A stretch of 29,058 nt of DNA from an uncultured Oribacterium sp. (GCA_937927445.1 CALAOB010000023.1:1-29058); one strand, 5' to 3'; numbered from the stretch's first letter, positions 15,477 through 23,111 are shown. The notes: generated by a model not told the origin, from the sequence alone. Made by a program: numbers and translations.

Positions 15477-17816
15477 TTATGCCTTGCCGATGGCGCTCAG
15501 AATCACGCCAGGAGTTGCAGGGTAGGTCTTGATATCCTTTCCGGTTGCATTGGAAATCGCCATCAGAACTGCACCACCGAGTGCCGCACCGGATACTTCA
15601 CCGATACCGAGTGCCTTAAATACATAGCTATCGATCTGCGATTCCATAACGTATGCGTCATAGGTCGGGAATTCATTGAAGGTTCTCATCTTATACTCGA
15701 GCATGCTTGCGGTCACCAGACGTCCGGTGATCGGATCCTGTAAGCACTCCTCCATCGATGCCGTATCTACACAAGCAGATCCGATGCCACCATGCAGCTG
15801 CATCTCCACCGCCTTCGGATCGAGGATCTGTCCGATATCCGTTCCTGCACCGATATGGAGTAAGCGCTGACGCCCCGTCTCGAGGTCGACCTCGACATCG
15901 ACGAACACAGCGATACAGCTCGGAATATTGAAGAGCTCCAGGTGCTTACCATATCCACAGATGGAAAGCTCCTTATCGCAGAGCTTAAACATCGGAACCA
16001 TAAGCTCAGGTGTATCTCGCACATAAACCATATAGTCCTTCGTTTCCATCTGGTCGATGGATCTGTGGAAGTGCGTCGCTGCGAGCTCCAGAGCTTTCTG
16101 CTTACACTCCATCGCTGCCAGCGTTGCTGCCTTACCGGTCGTGATCGTACCTCTGGAACCGCAAAGACCATAGTTGGAAGGATTATACTTCGAACCAGGA
16201 TCCGTGATATAGACCGTCTCTACCGGCACATTAAGGATTTCTGCCACCTGCTTGACTACATTTGATCTCGTACCCATACCAGACTCGGTAACATCCATCT
16301 CGATCACCGTCTTCGATGCTCTCGGCTTACCTACGAGATCCGGGATGATACGACAGATACACTCTGTATTATCCTCGTTGATATCAGCATTACCGATGAC
16401 GCCCATGCCGACGCCTCTGGCCTTCTTGCCATCCGGGCTTACCCAGTACGGCTTATTCCAGCCGACCCACTTCTTATCCCAGTCGAAACGATCCGCAGCA
16501 CCCTGCATCGCTTCTGGGAAGAACATCGAGGATCTGGACTGCCACCAGCGGCCATCACGCCACTGGAAGCGATCGCCCGGTGCCACGTAATTCTTCTTAA
16601 ATACATCCAGCGGATTGAGATTTCCTTCCTTCATTGCAGTCGCCATGAGACGCTCGAGACAGCTGTTCAGCTCCTGTCCGCCATAGCCACGTACGATACC
16701 GGCAGCCTGCCGATTCGTAACGGCAATTTCAGAATCCATATCCCAGTTTGCGCACTTCGCACATACGAGCTGCGCCTCGCCGAGACCGACACCGACCTGG
16801 CCCTGAATCGAGTCTGCGATGGATCCAGTATCTACCAGCCACTTGCCCTTAATCGCATTTACGATGCCATCCTTCGTGATACCGATTTTGGCATTCATGA
16901 TGGATCCCAGACGAACCTCATAGCAGGTCAACTGCTCTTCCTTGGTCATAACCACCTTTACCGGCTTACTGGTCACACGGGACAGCATACATGCGGAAAG
17001 GACGGTCGTCATCAGGGACTGCTTATTACCATAAGAACCGCCGACATTGAACGTACGAACATCGAAGTTGGAGTGATCGATACGGCCTTCGGCCATAAGC
17101 TTCAGGATATGGGAAGACTGAGAAGATGCCCACAGGGTATAATCTGTTCCTCCCGTCCACTTTGCGATGGCAGACGGTGTCTCCGGTGCGGCCGGTGATG
17201 GCATCTTATCAAATTCCACGCGGTCCTCTGCGACATAAGCACATTCAGCGAACGCTGCTTCCGGGTCACCACGACGGATCTGCCACCACGGACCATCCGG
17301 CTGGAAATACTTGATACCGTTGTCTACATGATTTCCAGGAAATCTCTTATAAAGCTGCGGTGCACCTTCCTTCAGAGCATCCTCTGCATTAAATACAGCT
17401 GGAAGCTTCTTATACTCGACGTCGATCAGATCGAGGGCTTCTTCTGCGATTTCCAGCGTATCAGCGGCAACCAGTGCGACGACATCACCGACACACCAGA
17501 CCTCATCCTCGAGAAGATGACGATGTACCGGAAGGCCGAGTCCCCACTGCTCCGGAACATTCTTATAGGTCACGACTGCACGTACTCCCGGAAGTGCCTC
17601 TGCCTTCGTCGCATCGATGGATAGAATCTTTGCATGCGGATACGGAGAACGCAGTGTTTTACCATACAGCTGTCCGGGAACATTAAAATCATCCAGATAG
17701 GTTGCATGTCCGGTCACGATATCCTTGGCATCGATTCTCGGGGTATATTTACCAACATGACGATAGTTCGGCTGAACCACATCACGGTAATTCATTTTCT
17801 TATCTGCTGCACTCAT
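15477..17816 (-). CDS. Molybdenum hydroxylase catalytic (molybdopterin-binding) subunit
   Basis: A 779-residue xanthine-dehydrogenase-family large subunit. The N-terminal a/b hammerhead domain (IDAKDIVTGHATYLDDF) is followed by cofactor motifs GGSYGNK (259-265, usually GGGFGGK) and RGYGGQE (376-382, usually RGFGGPQ). The active-site glutamate is in GIGEVSGAA (about Glu740). No in-frame TGA is present, so it is not a selenoprotein. It binds molybdopterin dinucleotide and hydroxylates, or in the 4-hydroxybenzoyl-CoA reductase branch reductively dehydroxylates, its substrate. The motif changes suggest a divergent branch rather than true xanthine dehydrogenase. It lies 14 bases after the [2Fe-2S] gene, with AAGGAGGG before the ATG. 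Confidence 0.93.
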   Translation of the reverse strand: MSAADKKMNYRDVVQPNYRHVGKYTPRIDAKDIVTGHATYLDDFNVPGQLYGKTLRSPYPHAKILSIDATKAEALPGVRAVVTYKNVPEQWGLGLPVHRHLLEDEVWCVGDVVALVAADTLEIAEEALDLIDVEYKKLPAVFNAEDALKEGAPQLYKRFPGNHVDNGIKYFQPDGPWWQIRRGDPEAAFAECAYVAEDRVEFDKMPSPAAPETPSAIAKWTGGTDYTLWASSQSSHILKLMAEGRIDHSNFDVRTFNVGGSYGNKQSLMTTVLSACMLSRVTSKPVKVVMTKEEQLTCYEVRLGSIMNAKIGITKDGIVNAIKGKWLVDTGSIADSIQGQVGVGLGEAQLVCAKCANWDMDSEIAVTNRQAAGIVRGYGGQELNSCLERLMATAMKEGNLNPLDVFKKNYVAPGDRFQWRDGRWWQSRSSMFFPEAMQGAADRFDWDKKWVGWNKPYWVSPDGKKARGVGMGVIGNADINEDNTECICRIIPDLVGKPRASKTVIEMDVTESGMGTRSNVVKQVAEILNVPVETVYITDPGSKYNPSNYGLCGSRGTITTGKAATLAAMECKQKALELAATHFHRSIDQMETKDYMVYVRDTPELMVPMFKLCDKELSICGYGKHLELFNIPSCIAVFVDVEVDLETGRQRLLHIGAGTDIGQILDPKAVEMQLHGGIGSACVDTASMEECLQDPITGRLVTASMLEYKMRTFNEFPTYDAYVMESQIDSYVFKALGIGEVSGAALGGAVLMAISNATGKDIKTYPATPGVILSAIGKA

Positions 17817-17830
17817 TTTGAAGGCCCTCC

Positions 17831-18454
17831 TTAATCTGCTAATGAATGCTCATTGCATGCCTGCCAGGTCGAAGGATTGTACGGATGCTTGTTTTCACGA
17901 ACCGGAATACGATCCTCTTCAGGGATATCATCCACAGCCCGATGCATCTCGGAAAGTTCGGCATCCTCATTTCCTGCCACCTTATTAAGCGCTCTCAATA
18001 CGGTATAATGACTGATACAACGGCAGAAATTACCGGAAAGTGCTTCCTGAATCTCCTCCGCAGTCGGATGCGGATTATGCATGAACAGTGCCTTCGCCGA
18101 CATGATAATACCAGGCGTGCAGTAGCCACACTGGAAAGAGTACTCATCGATAAAGGCCTGCTGAATCGGATCGAGTCCCTTCTCCGGATCCTCCAGTCCT
18201 TCGATGGTGATGATATCACTACCATCACAGTCCACCGTGAGTGTCATGCAGGATGCGACTGCATACGTATCCTTGATTACGGTACAGCACCCACATGCAC
18301 CTTCGTTACAGGACGATTTCGTTCCGGTCAATCCCAGACGATTTCTTAATGTATCTACGAGTGTTTCGGATGGTGGAAGCTGTCCAAAGGCCGTGCCGAC
18401 AGAAAACGTATATTCTCGTTTGTTTACTGTCAGAGTTACAAAATCCTTTTTCAT
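17831..18454 (-). CDS. Molybdenum hydroxylase [2Fe-2S] subunit
   Basis: A 207-residue iron-sulfur subunit carrying electrons between the molybdenum site and FAD. The plant-ferredoxin-type cluster is C49-x4-C54-x2-C57-x11-C69. The second cluster is C109-x2-C112-x31-C144-x-C146. Both are exactly the family spacing. The C-terminus has about 45 extra residues beyond the usual end (near 160), acidic then Pro/Asn-rich, possibly a docking tail. It is the first gene of the hydroxylase operon, about 100 bases downstream of a consensus-like promoter, with AAGGAGG before the ATG. Confidence 0.95.
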   Translation of the reverse strand: MKKDFVTLTVNKREYTFSVGTAFGQLPPSETLVDTLRNRLGLTGTKSSCNEGACGCCTVIKDTYAVASCMTLTVDCDGSDIITIEGLEDPEKGLDPIQQAFIDEYSFQCGYCTPGIIMSAKALFMHNPHPTAEEIQEALSGNFCRCISHYTVLRALNKVAGNEDAELSEMHRAVDDIPEEDRIPVRENKHPYNPSTWQACNEHSLAD

Positions 18455-18523
18455 ACTTTTTGAACCTCCTTGTTGTTTATGATGTGACGTTTCATTTCGC
18501 GAACATCCAGGCTATGGATCGGA

Positions 18524-18545
18524 CGTTCGTTTAGGTCGTTCGTTT
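18524..18545. promoter_or_regulatory. Direct repeats, candidate repressor operator of the hydroxylase operon
   Basis: Two identical 9-mers, CGTTCGTTT, at 18524-18532 and 18537-18545 (13-base period). They lie a few bases downstream of the expected transcription start, where a bound repressor would block initiation. A third GTTCGTT lies in the palindrome at 18683-18698. The TetR regulator next door is the obvious candidate ligand. Confidence 0.55.
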
Positions 18546-18556
18546 GATTTGACTTA

Positions 18557-18585
18557 ATTTTAACGGTGTTCCAGTGCATTGTCAA
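18557..18585 (-). promoter_or_regulatory. Strong sigma-70 promoter of the hydroxylase operon
   Basis: On the minus strand: TTGACA (18580-18585), exactly 17 bases, then TAAAAT (18557-18562). This is nearly consensus. Expected start is near 18550, giving a leader of about 95 bases before the ATG at 18454. Confidence 0.8.
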
Positions 18586-18648
18586 TATTGCACATATACA
18601 AATGCGTTTTGTTTTAAAATAATATACGCTTTGAACAATCAATAATTC

Positions 18649-18674
18649 AAAAAACAGGCACTAATGTATGCCCG
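18649..18674 (-). terminator. Short hairpin plus T6, possible second terminator
   Basis: On the minus strand CGGGCA and TGCCTG pair (one wobble) around an 8-base loop, followed by TTTTTT. It lies upstream of the hydroxylase promoter, so it would stop read-through from the TetR side. Confidence 0.45.
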
Positions 18675-18682
18675 AGTCATAT

Positions 18683-18698
18683 GTTAGTTCGTTCTAAC
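18683..18698. promoter_or_regulatory. Palindrome GTTAG-N6-CTAAC, candidate TetR operator
   Basis: Perfect 5-bp arms around TTCGTT. It contains GTTCGTT, the core of the direct repeats at 18524-18545. It sits about 100 bases upstream of the hydroxylase -35, between two predicted terminators. A weaker near-palindrome, CACTTTGTACAGTG, follows at 18703-18716. Confidence 0.45.
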
Positions 18699-18742
18699 TG
18701 TGCACTTTGTACAGTGACTTGCCTGATGCACTCCACCAGCGC

Positions 18743-18789
18743 AATAAAAAACCATCACCCGGAAGTATGTTTCTTCCAGTTGATGGTTT
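18743..18789 (-). terminator. Intrinsic terminator after the TetR gene
   Basis: On the minus strand AACCATCA pairs with TGATGGTT and, after a 3-base internal loop, GGAAG pairs with CTTCC. A run TTTTTTATT follows directly. It separates the TetR transcript from the hydroxylase operon. Confidence 0.75.
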
Positions 18790-18866
18790 ATATCGCTCGG
18801 ATTCTTTTGTATGCATGCTGCAACTCAGCTTCATACCTTTTGCTTTTCATCGTATCATTTTTCAGC

Positions 18867-19556
18867 TCATCTGATTTCAATCCGGTCGTCGGAACCTACA
18901 TATGAGGCTCCCTCGACTACACCGTGCACGATCATAAGACAATCATTTTTTATCATCTTCGGAATCCATTCCCTGACCGGCGCTGTACCTGTTTTCTCTG
19001 ATATAAACGGAGAGACCAGATGCTGATGCTCTCCGAATGAAATGATACTGCCATTGACGTGACGACTCACGATAAAGGCTTCTTCGAGGTTCAGTCCCGG
19101 TGCCAAAAACTTCAGAAGCTGGGCCATCACACTCTCCACCTCCGTGAAGAGGATGTTCGCCAGTGGCTGGTCTCCCTTCGGCCCGCGATCTTCCTGCCAT
19201 ACCATATGAACTGTCCAGCGCTTGCTCCTGGAAAAAGCGGCTTGTAACTGCAGATCGATGATTTCTTCGATATAAGCAAATGCCTTTTCCTTCGTCATCG
19301 TATGCTCATCAAAATCCCGGTTTACTTTCTCATATATCGACTTGTAATAATCACCGACCTGCTCCCCGAGATATCGGAGGGTTTCCTGATATAGGCCCTC
19401 TTTACCATTATAATGAAACGAAATCGCAGACAGATTCACATCCGCTTCCGTCGCAATCATACGCGTAGAAGTTCCTGCATAACCATATTCAGCAAAGAGC
19501 CTGATGGCTGTTTTTAATATTCTTTTTTTGGTATCATCTCTATCTTTCTTTTCCAT
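18867..19556 (-). CDS. TetR-family transcriptional regulator
   Basis: A 229-residue protein. The N-terminal helix-turn-helix is typical: KKRILKTAIRLFAEYGYAGT, then ATEADVNLSAISFHYNGKEG (residues about 10-57). The C-terminal ligand domain is of the CerR/YbiH-like kind (helical, with KRWTVHMVWQEDRGP near 113), though specificity cannot be read. It lies immediately upstream of the hydroxylase operon in the same direction, with its own terminator. Candidate operators at 18524-18545 and 18683-18698 lie between. The natural model is repression of the hydroxylase operon, relieved by the pathway acid or its CoA ester. The ATG at 19556 follows AAGAGGAAA. It likely shares the thiF-like gene's promoter. 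Confidence 0.9.
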   Translation of the reverse strand: MEKKDRDDTKKRILKTAIRLFAEYGYAGTSTRMIATEADVNLSAISFHYNGKEGLYQETLRYLGEQVGDYYKSIYEKVNRDFDEHTMTKEKAFAYIEEIIDLQLQAAFSRSKRWTVHMVWQEDRGPKGDQPLANILFTEVESVMAQLLKFLAPGLNLEEAFIVSRHVNGSIISFGEHQHLVSPFISEKTGTAPVREWIPKMIKNDCLMIVHGVVEGASYVGSDDRIEIR

Positions 19557-19569
19557 CCAAATTTTCCTC

Positions 19570-19743
19570 TTATAATCCGATATATTCTGAATAAATCGCC
19601 TTTGCCTTTGCTTCAGATGTTACATGTAAGATAATCGCACGTCCATCATAAAAAACCTGGAATGATGCATCACTGCCTTCAAATGTCAGATAATATTTAT
19701 TTTTGCTGACATTTCCCAGGTTTGAAAGTTTTATTTCCAGATC
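19570..19743 (-). pseudogene. Severed in-frame C-terminal segment of the ThiF-family protein
   Basis: Directly after the TAA that ends the upstream gene, the same frame stays open for 57 codons and ends at TAA 19570-19572. It reads like protein: NKYYLTFEGSDASFQVFYDG, then a stretch ending AIYSEYIGL. This fits the small C-terminal domain (inhibitor- or carrier-like, ending ...DPAEARALYARYVG in my memory of the family) seen in ThiF proteins of about 340 residues. It has no start codon or ribosome site of its own. So it is either a recently lost C-terminus, made only by read-through, or a sequence error at 19744-19746. Confidence 0.7.
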
Positions 19744-20589
19744 TTAAAATGAAATGTGACACCGTTTTTCCGGAAGGATCTGAATCGAATCTTCCCCACA
19801 TAGTCGAGATGCCCTCACGCCTGCCACATGCCCCAGATAATGAAATTTCTGCCTCTGACAAATCGGACAGTCTGCTTTCTTTTCCGGGTGAAAATGATGG
19901 AAGGAATTCTTCCATAAGTCAAATGTGATCAGTCCCTGTTCCAGCGCATCTGCCGAAACCAGAATTTTAAGTGCCTCCTTCACTTCCAGCGAAGCTACGA
20001 TGGCCGTCGCCGGAGATAAAACGCCAGCTGTACTGCAGGTTTTCTGTGTGCTCTGATTCATAAATGGCTCTACCGTTCCCGTTACACACGAAAAGCATGC
20101 TCCTCCCGGTAAAAAGCTCATCGTCATGCCCTGCGCTTCTACCGCTCCGCCATAGATCCAGGGCTTACGGAGCTTTACACACACTTCATTGATAAGATAG
20201 CGTGTTTCCAGATTATCCGTACCATCAAGTATGAGGTCTACATCCTGCAGAAAGCTTTCTGCATTTCCATAATTAAAATCCTCCGGAAAGGCCTCCAGCT
20301 GCACTTCTGAATTGATGCTGTGCAGATGCTGTGCACAGGCTTCCACTTTTAATCTGTGCATACGCGCATCTTCTTCATCGTACAGCATCTGGCGCTGTAA
20401 GTTATGCAGTTCGACAAAATCCCGGTCAATGAGGCGCAAAAAGCCGATACCGGCTCTTGTAAGTTCTTCCGCGATGACGGTTCCGAGTGCTCCCAGTCCG
20501 ATGATGGCCACCCTGCTTCGTCTTATCTTTTCCTGTCCGTCTTTCCCGATTCCAAAGAAACGTTCCTGCCTGGAATATCGATCATTCAT
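19744..20589 (-). CDS. ThiF/MoeB/HesA-family adenylyltransferase (C-terminally interrupted)
   Basis: An E1-like enzyme that adenylates the C-terminal glycine of a small carrier protein so sulfur can be loaded. Numbered from the first ATG: RYSRQERFFGIG, ATP loop VAIIGLGALG (31-40), DGTDN near 126, zinc cysteine pairs C169-x2-C172 and C245-x2-C248, and a Cys in KTCSTAGV (189). ATGs lie at 20601 and 20589; the second has GGGAGAGG just before it and is preferred (281 residues). The frame is cut by TAA right after the SIQILPEKR motif that normally leads into another C-terminal domain. It is divergent to a MoaD/ThiS-like gene, its likely partner. The N-terminal catalytic core is complete and may still work. 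Confidence 0.88.
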   Translation of the reverse strand: MNDRYSRQERFFGIGKDGQEKIRRSRVAIIGLGALGTVIAEELTRAGIGFLRLIDRDFVELHNLQRQMLYDEEDARMHRLKVEACAQHLHSINSEVQLEAFPEDFNYGNAESFLQDVDLILDGTDNLETRYLINEVCVKLRKPWIYGGAVEAQGMTMSFLPGGACFSCVTGTVEPFMNQSTQKTCSTAGVLSPATAIVASLEVKEALKILVSADALEQGLITFDLWKNSFHHFHPEKKADCPICQRQKFHYLGHVAGVRASRLCGEDSIQILPEKRCHISF

Positions 20590-20682
20590 ATCCTCTCCCA
20601 TCTTATCCCGTTAAAAATCATAAACGGTATTCCGCATCATTCTCATTTCCGGCATAGCATATTCAAAATCAATCTTATGTAA

Positions 20683-20711
20683 TATATAACTTATTTTCCA
20701 AATTAGGTCAA
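20683..20711 (-). promoter_or_regulatory. Predicted promoter of the thiF-like/tetR unit, with palindrome over the -35
   Basis: On the minus strand: TTGACC (20706-20711), 17 bases, TATATA (20683-20688). An 8-bp palindrome AAACGTTT (20710-20717) overlaps the -35, and GGTCAAACG (20706-20714) recurs on the minus strand at 7690-7698. This suggests shared regulation with the cofactor operon. Confidence 0.6.
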
Positions 20712-20730
20712 ACGTTTACATCATTTTTGC

Positions 20731-20759
20731 TTGCCTAAAGACTCATTTCGGTGGATAAT
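20731..20759 (+). promoter_or_regulatory. Predicted promoter of the MoaD-like/small-Cys unit
   Basis: TTGCCT (20731-20736), 17 bases, GATAAT (20754-20759). It gives a leader of about 90 bases containing a possible weak stem (GTATC with GATAC). A second TATAAT lies at 20819-20824 without a matching -35. Confidence 0.5.
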
Positions 20760-20853
20760 ATAGGCATTACGAAGGATGTATCTGGTGACAACTGTATGCC
20801 TGGATACTTCATCGATTCTATAATCGGCAGGAGACAAAGGAAAGAAGGTCGTC

Positions 20854-21099
20854 ATGGGATGGCATGGTGAATTTAAGATTCATGTGAAGTTCATGGACGA
20901 AGAAACGGATCCGGAAATTCGTCCGGGAACCACGCTTAAGGAATTTATTATGCGCTTTATGGAAGACAATCTGCTTGATAATAAAGACAGCGGATGCTTC
21001 GTGAATTGTAACGGTGAAAACATGACTGATAAACTGGATTATATTTTAAAAGAAGGTGATCAGTTAAATATCTCGCTCATGTTGCTTGGTGGAGGTTAA
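20854..21099 (+). CDS. MoaD/ThiS-like small sulfur-carrier protein
   Basis: 81 residues with the beta-grasp (ubiquitin-like) pattern: KIHVKFMDEETDPEI, a central helix LKEFIMRFME, EGDQLNISLMLLGGG at the end. The C-terminal Gly-Gly(-Gly) is the hallmark that an E1-like enzyme adenylates and loads with sulfur as a thiocarboxylate. The divergent ThiF-type gene is its natural partner. It might supply sulfur for molybdopterin (MoaD role), for the sulfido ligand, or for something else; MoaE is not in the window. AAAGGAAAGAAGG precedes the ATG. The next gene starts 3 bases after its stop. Confidence 0.88.
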   Translation: MGWHGEFKIHVKFMDEETDPEIRPGTTLKEFIMRFMEDNLLDNKDSGCFVNCNGENMTDKLDYILKEGDQLNISLMLLGGG

Positions 21100-21102
21100 A
21101 GC

Positions 21103-21294
21103 ATGGATATTACGATGGGAAATCTGCGTCACGCATGCAAGTACTACTTCTGGGAGATTGATTTTTACAGCGAACATGGTGGCGAGCATACCTGCAGCTA
21201 CCAGGGCAACCTTGCCAAGGATGGACAGGCCGGTACCTGTTCTGAGGAAATTTGTCCATTTCTCACCCATGCAGACGATGAAGGCTTCGAATAA
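21103..21294 (+). CDS. Small four-cysteine protein of unknown function
   Basis: I do not recognise this 63-residue protein. It has Cys12, Cys31, Cys46 and Cys51, several His, and aromatic stretches (CKYYFWEIDFYSEHGGEH; CSEEICPFL). That composition would suit a zinc or Fe-S site or a redox-active sulfur relay. It has no signal peptide or membrane segment. Three features support a real gene: GGAGG 8 bases before the ATG, a 3-base gap to the MoaD-like gene, and a strong terminator shortly after. The plus-strand pair is therefore one transcript, and a role in sulfur loading next to the carrier is the simplest guess. Confidence 0.75.
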   Translation: MDITMGNLRHACKYYFWEIDFYSEHGGEHTCSYQGNLAKDGQAGTCSEEICPFLTHADDEGFE

Positions 21295-21344
21295 ATCTTT
21301 TGGACCATTCGCGCCTTCCTTCTGCACATTTTCTCATATTCTCA

Positions 21345-21387
21345 GCCCATTGAAGATGTATACACTTTTTCAATGGGCTTTTGTTTT
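21345..21387 (+). terminator. Intrinsic terminator of the MoaD-like/small-Cys unit
   Basis: GCCCATTGAA (21345-21354) pairs with TTCAATGGGC (21369-21378) around a 14-base loop, followed by TTTTGTTTT. It touches the stop codon of the convergent GNAT gene. Confidence 0.88.
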
Positions 21388-21871
21388 ATTCCACATAATC
21401 AAACGCAATGCGTTCTTTCCCCTCTTCATACACGACATCGCCACAGCGCTGAAATCCATACCGTGTCAGTGCCTGCTGCATCGGCCAGTTCTGTTCGTGT
21501 GTATCGATGCGGAGGTAGTCGCTCTGCGTTGCGCAAAAGTCGAAGCACGCCCGCCCGACACCACGCGTGACGCCATCCGACGCAACGCGGTGAATGACGC
21601 CATACGGCTTCTCCGCGTGCCATGCACCATTCGTGATCACATCGTACACCGGCTCATGGCCGCCGAAAAACACGAAGGTCCCGACGATGCGCCCCTGCTC
21701 GAGGACCACGTAGCTCCGCCCGAGCGCGATATCCTCCTCGAGCACCGCGCGTTGCGGATAACCGTCGCCCCACTGCCCCGGGTTACCGCTGGCCGCCATA
21801 AACGCCCGCGCCGCCGCAAAAATCTCCATCATCCGGTCGAGGTCCCCGACCCTGCTTTTTCTGATTTCCAT
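21386..21871 (-). CDS. GNAT-family N-acetyltransferase
   Basis: About 161 residues with a GNAT fold: an N-terminal EIRKSRVGDLDRMMEIFAAA, then GNPGQWGDGYP (typical of a Bacillota GNAT subgroup), VGTFVFFGG strand and the acetyl-CoA loop VTRGVGRACF in place of the usual Q/RxxGxG/A. RIDTHEQNWPMQQALTRYGF completes the domain. ATGs lie at 21916, 21880 and 21871. AGAAGG sits 9 bases before 21871, and the family begins there, so I chose it. The substrate is unknown. It follows hisK by about 130 bases and may be the last gene of the his transcript. Confidence 0.82.
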   Translation of the reverse strand: MEIRKSRVGDLDRMMEIFAAARAFMAASGNPGQWGDGYPQRAVLEEDIALGRSYVVLEQGRIVGTFVFFGGHEPVYDVITNGAWHAEKPYGVIHRVASDGVTRGVGRACFDFCATQSDYLRIDTHEQNWPMQQALTRYGFQRCGDVVYEEGKERIAFDYVE

Positions 21872-22001
21872 CTCACTCATCCTTCTGTTTCTTCGTCCAA
21901 TGCTGTCGTTCTGCACCCGGCCTTCCGTCTGTGGTCACCACGAAGCGAGGACTCCTGTCTCCCGCGACGCTTTTCTATTCCACCCTTCGGATATCCGAAG
22001 C

Positions 22002-23111
22002 TCAGATCTCCATCGACCGCCAGTACAGTGTTCCGCCCGCATCCGACTTCGTATTCTTCGCAGAACGCAGTGAAGAAGCACTGCTGTCCATCAGCACAAC
22101 AGCGTTCTGCGTTGCTGCTTCACCATGAAATCTCGTGGATGCCTGCGCCGCCTCCCGCACGAGGAGGTTCGTGTGCGTGAACCCCGCCCAGCGCGCGACC
22201 TCCATCGCTTCCTCGAAGCCGCCGTCGAGCAGCTCCTTCTGGTGCGCATCCGCGGAGATCACGATTTCGCCGCCGAGCGCATGAAGATGCCGGAGCAGCT
22301 CTGGTCGCGGATACAGCTCCTTCTTCCGCCCGCGGTTCACCGCGCCGCAGTTGATCTCAAACGGCAGCCCGTACGGCACGAGTGCCTCCATGGCCCGCCG
22401 CGCCGGCAGGAGGTAGCGCTCGCTCGTTTCATCGAGGAAGTGCCCGCCATCCGCGCGCGAAAGATCATTGAAGCGCGTGATCAGATCGAAGTGTCCGATA
22501 AACGTCGGGTGCAGCCGCGCCGCCACCATCGCCTCGAAGCGGTAGTAGTCTGCCGACAGCGCGTAGAAGTCGCCGCCATAGTACTGCCTGCACTGGTCAT
22601 GTAAGAGGCCAATGTCTCCATCCACGCCGATCAGATCCCAGTTTTCGGAGCCCTCACGGTGCGAGCCGAAGGCGGCCGGCGCCGACCATACGGAAGAGCC
22701 CGGCACCGGAACGAAATGCGTCGAACCGATGGTGTATTCCGCACCGGGCGCAGCGAAATCGTCACCCGAATGAGCGCCTGGTGCGTCGGGCAGCACACTG
22801 TTTATCCACAGTGTCGACGGTACCGCTCCCGCGCTGCCGCGCACCTCCGCACCGGCCACACACGACGGATCGTAGACATTGTCCAGCTCCGCACCACGGA
22901 GGATGTCGATCTGGTCGCGGTACGCCGCCTGCAGACGGCAGATTTCCTGCGCGTAGGCGTCGTAGTCCATCGAGACGCCTGGGTCCATGTGCCCGCTGAA
23001 GCCGAGATGCGTGAAGCCCCGGCGCAGCGCCTCCTGCACCACCGCCTCGGCCGTATCGGAACCATCACAGAAGGTGGTGTGCGTGTGATAATTTGCTTTC
23101 AGTTCATTCAT
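22002..23111 (-). CDS. hisK: PHP-type histidinol-phosphate phosphatase (HisK/HisJ)
   Basis: A PHP-fold metal phosphatase that makes histidinol from histidinol phosphate. Metal motifs include YHTHTTFCDGSD (8-19), GFSGHMDPG, IGSTHFV (128-134), IGHFDLITRF and SADAHQ (286-291). The usual length is about 270 residues and this has 369. The extra sequence is in two inserts (84-122 and 137-157) beside IGSTHFV and in a Ser/Ala-rich tail (about 320-369). The fold's metal ligands appear intact. AGAGGAG precedes the ATG. It replaces the HAD-type phosphatase found in hisNB-type operons. Confidence 0.88.
   Translation of the reverse strand: MNELKANYHTHTTFCDGSDTAEAVVQEALRRGFTHLGFSGHMDPGVSMDYDAYAQEICRLQAAYRDQIDILRGAELDNVYDPSCVAGAEVRGSAGAVPSTLWINSVLPDAPGAHSGDDFAAPGAEYTIGSTHFVPVPGSSVWSAPAAFGSHREGSENWDLIGVDGDIGLLHDQCRQYYGGDFYALSADYYRFEAMVAARLHPTFIGHFDLITRFNDLSRADGGHFLDETSERYLLPARRAMEALVPYGLPFEINCGAVNRGRKKELYPRPELLRHLHALGGEIVISADAHQKELLDGGFEEAMEVARWAGFTHTNLLVREAAQASTRFHGEAATQNAVVLMDSSASSLRSAKNTKSDAGGTLYWRSMEI

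Noticed and set aside
15477..17816. Selenocysteine in the molybdenum hydroxylase
   Set aside because: XdhC-type neighbours are sometimes linked to selenium-dependent hydroxylases, but the Mo subunit has no in-frame TGA and no selenium genes are seen.
18681..18905. 74-codon plus-strand frame in the TetR-hydroxylase gap
   Set aside because: It runs through the predicted terminator and the TetR gene's 3' end, has no ribosome site and no motif.
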